A stretch of 5,373 bases of DNA, from assembly GCA_903881205.1 (NCBI GenBank), contig CAIRSC010000020.1:1-5373 (forward strand), in the 5' to 3' direction. Below are positions 1 to 4,215 of the stretch, piece after piece (position 1 is the stretch's first letter; each line of letters starts with the position of its first letter). Made by a program: the position numbers and the translations under genes. The notes under the pieces were generated by a model. The model did no database searches, was not told the origin of the DNA, and saw nothing but the letters and a program-made list of their open reading frames with translations. The DNA comes from an uncultured bacterium (GTDB lineage: Bacteria > Patescibacteriota > Minisyncoccia > Phycocordibacterales > UBA2100).

Positions 1-245
1 ATCTGCGGGATGATCCCGGCCGGGATACCGCCGATCGTGCCTACCTGGGAGTAGGTCAGACTCCGGATGTATTCCATGCGCTCATCGGCGAGCGCGATAG
101 CGCCGGCGCGCGCTTTATTATTGAGGACCACATCGATCGACAACTGGAATGCCGCGAAGATGCCCAAAAAGATGATGAGCATGAGCGCCGAAGCGACCAG
201 TGTGTCGATGAGCGTCACCCCGCGTGCGGCAGATCTCTTCGACAT
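1..245 (-). CDS. Type IV prepilin / pseudopilin, N-terminal part (runs off left edge)
   Basis: Translation from the ATG at 245 gives 81 residues before the window ends, with no stop reached. The N-terminus is a classic class III prepilin signal. It has a short basic leader, MSKRSAARG, and prepilin peptidase would cut after Gly9. The mature end would be VTLIDTLVASALMLIIFLG, which starts a hydrophobic helix of about 25 residues (10-35) that would sit in the inner membrane and later in the fibre core. The segment after it, with ERMEYIRSLTY and VGTIGGIPAG, resembles PilV/PulG-like minor pilins. The usual Phe+1 and Glu+5 are replaced by Val and Asp. The start lies 8 nt after the pilC stop and has no clear Shine-Dalgarno, so translation is probably coupled to pilC. 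The prepilin identity is secure. Whether it is a major or minor pilin cannot be settled from the visible part. Confidence 0.88.
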   Translation of the reverse strand, partial: MSKRSAARGVTLIDTLVASALMLIIFLGIFAAFQLSIDVVLNNKARAGAIALADERMEYIRSLTYSQVGTIGGIPAGIIPQ

Positions 246-253
246 AACGAGGA

Positions 254-1471
254 TCAGAAGTTTTGCGATGAGAGCGAATAGATAGGAGTGATCATCGATA
301 CGGCGAAGAACCCGACAGCAGCTCCGATGAAGAGCATGAGGAATGGTTCGATGATCGTCGACATATCTTTCGTTTTGCGGTCGACCTCTACTTCGTAGAA
401 CATCGCCAGGCGCTTGAGCATTTCGGCCGTTTGGCCCGTTTCTTCACCGACCGCCATCATTTCGCCGACGAACGGCGGATAGAGATGCTCGTTGCGCGCA
501 AATTCCGCGGAAAGCGGCTGACCCTGCGCAACGCCATCTTTTGCCGCTGCGATCACCGTCTGGAAGTACGAATTTTGGACGACATCATGCGTAATATCGA
601 GCGCCGTGATCACGTCGACACCGGAAGTGAGTAGTGACGCCATTGTGCGCGAGGTGCGCGCCGCATTCACCTCCTTGACCATCGGAGCGATGCCCGGCAA
701 ATGCAGGAGTACGAAATCGATCACCCGCTGCCCGATTGCTGTGCGCGCCGCAACATATACCGTCGCTATCGTGCCGACGACGATTCCAATGGCTGCAACT
801 GTATATTGCACGAGAAAATTACTGAGCCCGATCACGATCATGGTCGATTGCGGCAGCGCAGCACCCATGTCGGCGAAGGTCGATGCCAGTGACGGGACTA
901 CGACGACCATCATCACCGCACCGATACCAAAGATTGCGATCAAAATGATGCACGGATAGATCAATGCCCCTTTTATTTTCTTTTTCAGATCGAACATGCG
1001 TTCCATCTGATCCGACGTCACCTGAAGCGCCGCCGGTAGATCCCCCCCCTCTTCCCCCGCGCGGATCATGGCGATGAAGAGATTACTGAAGACATGCGGG
1101 AATTTCGCCATCGCACCATGCAGCGTCTCGCCGCGACGCACATCACTGGCGATCTCGGATATCGTCGCACACAGGCGCGGATTCTTCGTCTGACGCTCAA
1201 GCACGGCAAGTGCTCGTGCAAGACTGAGCCCAGCGGAGATCATGGCGCCGAGATTGCGCGCCATCAGGATCTTGTCGTATTCCTTGATCGTCGTCAGACG
1301 TCTGTTCCAATACGTGATGCTCAACTTACTTCCCGACTGCTCATTGACCGAGATGATCTTGCCTCCCTCGCGGCGCACGACATTGTAAAGCTCGAAGCGA
1401 TCCTGTGCTTCGGCGGTACCTTTGTACACTTCACCGTCATTTTTTTCTGCAGTGTAAACAAAGCGCGTCAT
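254..1471 (-). CDS. pilC: Type IV pilus inner-membrane platform protein PilC (GspF family)
   Basis: This 405-residue protein is close to the usual length of about 400 for PilC/GspF. It is the inner-membrane platform on which the PilB ATPase acts to insert pilin subunits. The start MTRFVYTAEKNDGEVYKG matches the family's usual opening (short lead, F-Y-A, then G...G). Two T2SSF repeats are visible at about 72-195 and 275-397. Their paired motifs are FPHVFSNLFIAMIRAGEEGG (124-143) and YPPFVGEMMAVGEETGQ (331-347). Hydrophobic segments lie near 168-193, 210-242 and 374-397. The frame stays open upstream to a GTG at 1555, but those 28 extra residues (KKFIRTHLYQKQKTSSRR...) are unlike the family, and a -10 box just before the ATG at 1471 favours the shorter form. 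The gene lies downstream of pilB across a 222-bp gap and is followed within 8 nt by the prepilin gene. A run of eight G codes for part of the conserved AGEEGG motif. Confidence 0.95.
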   Translation of the reverse strand: MTRFVYTAEKNDGEVYKGTAEAQDRFELYNVVRREGGKIISVNEQSGSKLSITYWNRRLTTIKEYDKILMARNLGAMISAGLSLARALAVLERQTKNPRLCATISEIASDVRRGETLHGAMAKFPHVFSNLFIAMIRAGEEGGDLPAALQVTSDQMERMFDLKKKIKGALIYPCIILIAIFGIGAVMMVVVVPSLASTFADMGAALPQSTMIVIGLSNFLVQYTVAAIGIVVGTIATVYVAARTAIGQRVIDFVLLHLPGIAPMVKEVNAARTSRTMASLLTSGVDVITALDITHDVVQNSYFQTVIAAAKDGVAQGQPLSAEFARNEHLYPPFVGEMMAVGEETGQTAEMLKRLAMFYEVEVDRKTKDMSTIIEPFLMLFIGAAVGFFAVSMITPIYSLSSQNF

Positions 1472-1478
1472 GATTGTA

Positions 1479-1484
1479 AGTATA
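1479..1484 (-). promoter_or_regulatory. Candidate -10 box of a leaderless pilC promoter
   Basis: On the minus strand TATACT is followed by TACAATC and then the pilC ATG. With normal spacing, transcription would begin at the C just before the ATG or at its A, giving a leaderless mRNA. No recognisable -35 hexamer is found at 16-18 bp, where the sequence is A-rich, and no Shine-Dalgarno precedes the ATG. The box supports the start at 1471, but a single hexamer is modest evidence. Confidence 0.45.
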
Positions 1485-1588
1485 TCGCGCCGCGATGATG
1501 TTTTTTGTTTTTGATACAAGTGAGTGCGGATAAACTTTTTTTCCATCTTGGCCACACTCGACCGAAGCAGTCATAGTTTCAAGCGAGC

Positions 1589-1609
1589 GTGGCAGTGTAC
1601 TTTTAAAGA
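1589..1609 (+). repeat. Left terminal inverted repeat of the 94-bp element
   Basis: This 21-bp arm begins GTGGCAGTG and ends TTTTAAAGA. It pairs without mismatch with 1662-1682. Symmetry stops at both edges, since C1588 does not pair with C1683 and C1610 does not pair with A1661. The arm boundary therefore coincides with the flanking CGAGC copies. Confidence 0.9.
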
Positions 1610-1616
1610 CCCCGCA

Positions 1617-1627
1617 GGGCTTGGCCC
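1617..1627. repeat. Internal hairpin GGGC-TTG-GCCC, copy 1
   Basis: A 4-bp GC stem with a 3-nt loop lies inside the element. The overlapping CCC-GCA-GGG (1611-1619) could form instead, so the two small hairpins exclude each other. The same 11 bases recur exactly at 4178-4188 in the nusA leader. Confidence 0.6.
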
Positions 1628-1636
1628 GAGGATAGT

Positions 1637-1658
1637 ACTTTTTTCAGCAGAAAAAAGT
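1637..1658. repeat. Internal A/T inverted repeat of the element
   Basis: ACTTTTTTC and GAAAAAAGT form a perfect 9-bp stem around the loop AGCA. In a single-stranded transcript or DNA this hairpin would nest inside the outer 21-bp stem. The GTACTTTT of the terminal repeats recurs next to it (1635-1642), so it may be a subterminal echo of the ends. Confidence 0.6.
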
Positions 1659-1693
1659 TGATCTTTAAAAGTACACTGCCACCGAGCGCCCTA

Positions 1694-3433
1694 TTATTCG
1701 GTGATTACACGTAGCACTTCCTCGATAGTCGTCACTCCTTGCGCCGCGCGGAAGATTCCGTCTTCGCTCATCGTGAGCATCCCCTCTTTGCGCGCCTGTT
1801 CTTCGATTTTGTCACCCGATGCATTGGCCATGATGAGCTCCTTGATGGTCGCGGTCACGGGAAGCACTTCATAGATGCCGACGCGCCCCGCGTAGCCACT
1901 CGGCGCCTGTCCGTCTTCTTTTGGCTTGTAGAAAGGAATATTTTTCCACGTAGCGGCCTTATCGACGATCTTCTCCTCCTTGAGGGTGCGCAACACCGCG
2001 CCGGCATCGACGACACTTTCGAGTCGAGTTTGTTCATCGCGGGAAAGTTCGTACTGCTCGCGGTCGGGCGCGAGCTTACGCACGAGTCGCTGACCGATGA
2101 TGACGCGCAAGGTGGAAAGCAGCAGGAACGGTTCGACGCCCATATCGAGCAAGCGCGCGATAGCGCCGGATGCGGAATTGGTGTGAAGCGTGGAAAGCAC
2201 GAGGTGACCGGTGAGTGCCGCATTGATAGCAAGACTTGCCGTCTCTTTATCGCGGATTTCGCCGACCATGATGATGTCCGGATCCTGACGCACGAGACTG
2301 CGTAGACCGTTGGCAAAGGTAAATCCGATCTCGGGTCGCACCTGCGTCTGATTGACTCGAGCCATCTGATACTCGATCGGGTCTTCGATGGTGGAAATGT
2401 TCTTATCAGGCGTATTGATGATGTCGAGCAATGTATAGAGCGTCGTCGATTTTCCCGCACCCGTCGGACCCGTCGTGAGTACGAGCCCAGTGGTTTTGCG
2501 CATCGCGTCATGCATACGCTCGAGTGCGGCGCCGTGGAATCCGATCGATTCGAGGGTGAAGCCCGAGATCGAATCACGCAAAAGGCGCATGACGATCTTC
2601 TCTCCGAAATATGTCGGTAATATGGATACGCGGAATGAAACGCGCTCACCCGATGCTTCGGTCCCGAATCGTCCGTCTTGCGGAAGACGTTTTTCGTCGA
2701 GGCGCAGGTTGGAAAGTACTTTGAGGCGCGCGGTGATCGCGGCAGCAGCATGCTTGGGCAATGCCATCGCATCGTGAAGAATCCCGTCGATGCGATAGCG
2801 GATCAGGAGCGAATCCTCGAGCGGCTCGATATGAATGTCGGACGCTCCTTGGGCCGCGGCATGACGCAGCAATGTATCGACGATGCGCACCGCCGGCACA
2901 CCTTCGGCCATTTGTTTGAGATCTTCTTCCTTCCCATCTCCCGAAGTGTGCTCGAGCGCCGCGGTCTCCCGCTGAATCACATCACCGAGATTATCCTTGA
3001 GCGACTGCTGATAGAGCTTGAGCGCGTATTTGATCGAGGCGGCGTCGGTGAGGCGCGCCTGCACCTTGAGATGCGTCTTTTTCTTGATGAAGTCGATCGC
3101 CGCGAGATCATCGGTATCGAGCATCGCCACTTCGAGCTCATCGCCGCGGTGGTTGTACGCGATAATGTTGTTGCGACGCGCGACCGGCTCGGGAATGAGC
3201 GAGAGCGTATCGTATTTGATCGTCGTGCCGGTGAGTGCGACGAACGGGATACCGAGAATGTATGCATAGGTGCGGCGCAATTCGTCCTCGCCGATATCAT
3301 TATTTGAAGTGAGAACTTCTCCCACGGTGCGGCCGGATTCCTTCGCCTCCTTTTCTGCAACATCAAAATCTTTTTGACTCACGAGCCCCGCATCGGCGAG
3401 GAATGATTTCAAATGCGTATCGGAAATGTACAT
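1694..3433 (-). CDS. pilB: Type IV pilus extension ATPase PilB (GspE family), lacking the zinc-binding cysteines
   Basis: This 579-residue protein is full length for PilB, the cytoplasmic hexameric ATPase that powers pilus extension through PilC. An MshEN-type N-terminal domain spans about 1-150. The ATPase core holds Walker A GPTGAGKS (322-329), the Asp box STIEDPIEY (347-355), Walker B DIIMVGE (386-392) and the His box LTGHLVLSTLHTN (407-419). The C-terminal GYAGRVGIYEVLPV (513-526) is typical of extension ATPases rather than PilT. The entire protein has no cysteine. The usual CxxC pairs are replaced around KLAPDREQY (453-461) and KPKEDGQAPSGY (503-514), so no zinc can be bound there. In the N-domain, the Arg, Gly and Gln positions of the MshEN nucleotide motif appear as T36, N45 and I59 by hand alignment. 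The ATG at 3433 follows an extended -10 box by 11 nt and has no Shine-Dalgarno. The stop is followed within 7 bp by the MITE-like region. Confidence 0.96.
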   Translation of the reverse strand: MYISDTHLKSFLADAGLVSQKDFDVAEKEAKESGRTVGEVLTSNNDIGEDELRRTYAYILGIPFVALTGTTIKYDTLSLIPEPVARRNNIIAYNHRGDELEVAMLDTDDLAAIDFIKKKTHLKVQARLTDAASIKYALKLYQQSLKDNLGDVIQRETAALEHTSGDGKEEDLKQMAEGVPAVRIVDTLLRHAAAQGASDIHIEPLEDSLLIRYRIDGILHDAMALPKHAAAAITARLKVLSNLRLDEKRLPQDGRFGTEASGERVSFRVSILPTYFGEKIVMRLLRDSISGFTLESIGFHGAALERMHDAMRKTTGLVLTTGPTGAGKSTTLYTLLDIINTPDKNISTIEDPIEYQMARVNQTQVRPEIGFTFANGLRSLVRQDPDIIMVGEIRDKETASLAINAALTGHLVLSTLHTNSASGAIARLLDMGVEPFLLLSTLRVIIGQRLVRKLAPDREQYELSRDEQTRLESVVDAGAVLRTLKEEKIVDKAATWKNIPFYKPKEDGQAPSGYAGRVGIYEVLPVTATIKELIMANASGDKIEEQARKEGMLTMSEDGIFRAAQGVTTIEEVLRVITE

Positions 3434-3444
3434 AGACGCTATTT

Positions 3445-3453
3445 ATTATATCA
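3445..3453 (-). promoter_or_regulatory. pilB promoter: extended -10 TGATATAAT
   Basis: The minus strand reads TGATATAAT, a perfect extended -10 (TGnTATAAT). It is followed by AAATAGCGTCT and the pilB ATG. Expected initiation near 3438-3439 leaves a leader of only about 4-6 nt, so the mRNA is effectively leaderless. No -35 hexamer is evident, which fits an extended -10 promoter. The region just upstream is the T-tract of the preceding gene's terminator. Confidence 0.7.
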
Positions 3454-3455
3454 GC

Positions 3456-3494
3456 AAAAACAAATCGAGGCGGTCCATCAAGCGGACCGCCTCG
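3456..3494 (-). terminator. Intrinsic terminator of the 168-codon gene
   Basis: A perfect 11-bp GC-rich stem is formed by 3484-3494 and 3466-3476, with a 7-nt loop. On the minus strand it is followed directly by ATTTGTTTTT. The stem begins 4 bp after the TGA stop of the upstream gene. On the plus strand no T-run follows, so it is directional. It separates the upstream gene from pilB. Confidence 0.88.
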
Positions 3495-3498
3495 TAAT

Positions 3499-4005
3499 TC
3501 ACATAAACTGCGGCGAACGAGTGGGCTTGAGCGTATCCGCCCTGCCATTGCGGGGCCCGAGAATGCCGTACAGCCAAAGTTCGTAGTATTCACTCCGATA
3601 CTCTTCGCCGTACCATCCGTACTCTTCTTCGGTCGTGGGCACTTCCCGGAGCACGTGCATGACGATCATATCGACGCCGGCGTATTTGATAACGGGCATC
3701 GCGACACTGTGTTGCAATTGCCACTGACAGGTCCAGGTGCCCGAATGTATTTCCTGCAGCTCGTCGAAGCGAAGAGCCGACCCGTCACCGAAGCGGTAGT
3801 ACAACAACGCATACTTTCCGTTGGCGTAGTACACCGGAATGAGCCATCCTGACCCGGTGAATACCGCATCACCGACTTCATCGACGCGATGCCAGAGCAA
3901 CTGCTTCCAGCCGTAGGTAACAGAGCAGCCTTTCGCGACCGGGCAAGGAATAGGATGTGCTCCGGTGCGAGCATGTGACTGCGATCCGATTACAGATATA
4001 CTCAT
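3499..4005 (-). CDS. Uncharacterised 168-residue aromatic-rich protein
   Basis: I do not recognise this protein. It has its own SD (GGGGAGG, 5 nt before the ATG), a plausible promoter and a strong terminator 4 bp after its stop, so it is very likely a real single-gene transcript. No signal peptide or membrane segment is visible, so a cytoplasmic location is likely. Aromatic content is high, with 13 Tyr, 7 Trp and 4 Phe. The middle (about 48-82) alternates hydrophobic and polar residues with G-D/N turns (GSGWLIPVYYANGKYALLYY) and looks like beta hairpins. A second motif of note is the acidic, tyrosine-rich stretch EEEYGWYGEEYRSEYYELW (126-144). Cysteines are at 21, 27 and 93. The C-terminal tail (150-168) looks disordered and basic. 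It lies between divergent nusA and the pilus genes with no sign of a shared operon, so context gives no function. Confidence 0.75.
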   Translation of the reverse strand: MSISVIGSQSHARTGAHPIPCPVAKGCSVTYGWKQLLWHRVDEVGDAVFTGSGWLIPVYYANGKYALLYYRFGDGSALRFDELQEIHSGTWTCQWQLQHSVAMPVIKYAGVDMIVMHVLREVPTTEEEYGWYGEEYRSEYYELWLYGILGPRNGRADTLKPTRSPQFM

Positions 4006-4010
4006 CAGAT

Positions 4011-4017
4011 CCTCCCC
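4011..4017 (-). promoter_or_regulatory. Strong Shine-Dalgarno of the 168-codon gene
   Basis: The minus strand reads GGGGAGG, then ATCTG, then ATG at 4005. This nearly ideal match and spacing fixes the start. It is the only strong SD in the window and contrasts with the SD-less pilB and pilC starts. Confidence 0.85.
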
Positions 4018-4045
4018 AAAAGGTACTGTTTCTTAAGCTCGAAAA

Positions 4046-4073
4046 ATAGTACTCCCGTTCCATATATCCGCAA
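4046..4073 (-). promoter_or_regulatory. Possible promoter of the 168-codon gene
   Basis: On the minus strand TTGCGG (4073-4068) and TACTAT (4051-4046) are separated by 16 bp. This would give a leader of about 34 nt that includes the GGGGAGG site. The -35 match is poor. It overlaps a small palindrome, TCCGC-AAG-GCGGA (4067-4079), which could be an operator or chance. Confidence 0.35.
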
Positions 4074-4104
4074 GGCGGACAAGGGAGTAGGTCGGGATGA
4101 TCAC

Positions 4105-4132
4105 TTGACTTTCCGTGTGGCGGCCGTATACT
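4105..4132 (+). promoter_or_regulatory. nusA promoter (TTGACT - 16 bp - TATACT)
   Basis: A near-consensus -35 TTGACT (4105-4110) is followed after 16 bp by TATACT (4127-4132). The overlapping TACTAT at 18 bp is an alternative -10. Transcription should start near 4139, giving a nusA leader of about 77 nt. It faces away from the minus-strand gene's promoter, about 30 bp apart at the -35 elements. Confidence 0.72.
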
Positions 4133-4138
4133 ATATAT

Positions 4139-4215
4139 ACAAGTTCCGCCTCTGGCGGGCGCTTTTTTTAAAAAGCCGGGCTTGGCCCAATTAAAGGACT
4201 TACAACATAATCCAT
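4139..4215 (+). other. Structured nusA leader, possible attenuator
   Basis: The leader holds CCGCC-TCT-GGCGG (4146-4158), then GCGC and a run of seven T (4163-4169). Next come A5 and GGGC-TTG-GCCC (4178-4188). GCTTTT and AAAAGC (4161-4166, 4171-4176) can also pair. A GC hairpin followed at 4 nt by T7 resembles a weak intrinsic terminator upstream of the gene. The only SD-like sequence, AAAGGA (4193-4198), lies 17 nt before the ATG, too far for normal use unless the RNA folds. Regulation by attenuation is inferred, not shown. Confidence 0.4.
4178..4188. repeat. Hairpin GGGC-TTG-GCCC, copy 2
   Basis: This is an exact 11-bp match to 1617-1627 inside the MITE-like element. In both places it lies close to an A/T-rich inverted repeat. 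It may be a genome-wide short hairpin family or a remnant of a related element. Confidence 0.5.

Larger units (their letters stand above)
1589..1682. mobile_element. MITE-like element with 21-bp perfect inverted repeats and a 5-bp target duplication
   Basis: This 94-bp segment lies in the pilB-pilC gap. Its ends are exact reverse complements over 21 bp (1589-1609 and 1662-1682; the left end begins GTGGCAGTGTACTTTT). The same five bases, CGAGC, sit immediately outside each end (1584-1588 and 1683-1687), as expected of a target-site duplication. The interior has no coding capacity. It contains a GGGC-TTG-GCCC hairpin (1617-1627) and an A/T hairpin (1637-1658). Perfect terminal repeats, a matching direct repeat, small size and no ORF together define a MITE, a non-autonomous element moved in trans by a related transposase. 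I cannot assign the parent insertion-sequence family. The alternative is a large regulatory or RNA-processing hairpin. It lacks a T-run directly after the outer stem on the minus strand, so it is not a standard terminator for pilB. Confidence 0.7.

Noticed and set aside
1472..1555. GTG-started N-terminal extension of pilC by 28 residues
   Set aside because: The extra residues are basic and lysine-rich with no family similarity, no ribosome site precedes the GTG, and the canonical PilC opening begins at 1471 directly after a -10 box.
1589..1682. Standard intrinsic terminator for pilB
   Set aside because: The outer 21-bp stem is not followed by a T-run on the minus strand, and the CGAGC copies at its edges fit insertion better.
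1739..2305. 188-codon open frame antisense to pilB
   Set aside because: It is a shadow of the highly conserved ATPase core on the other strand, with no ribosome site or recognisable domain.
1855..2772. 305-codon open frame on the same strand as pilB
   Set aside because: It lies wholly inside pilB in another frame. Its product is a Ser/Arg/Pro-rich low-complexity sequence without motifs, while pilB shows every ATPase motif.
4183..4211. Second nusA promoter TTGGCC - 17 bp - CATAAT
   Set aside because: Initiation would fall at or inside the ATG itself, and the TTGACT/TATACT pair upstream is a better match.
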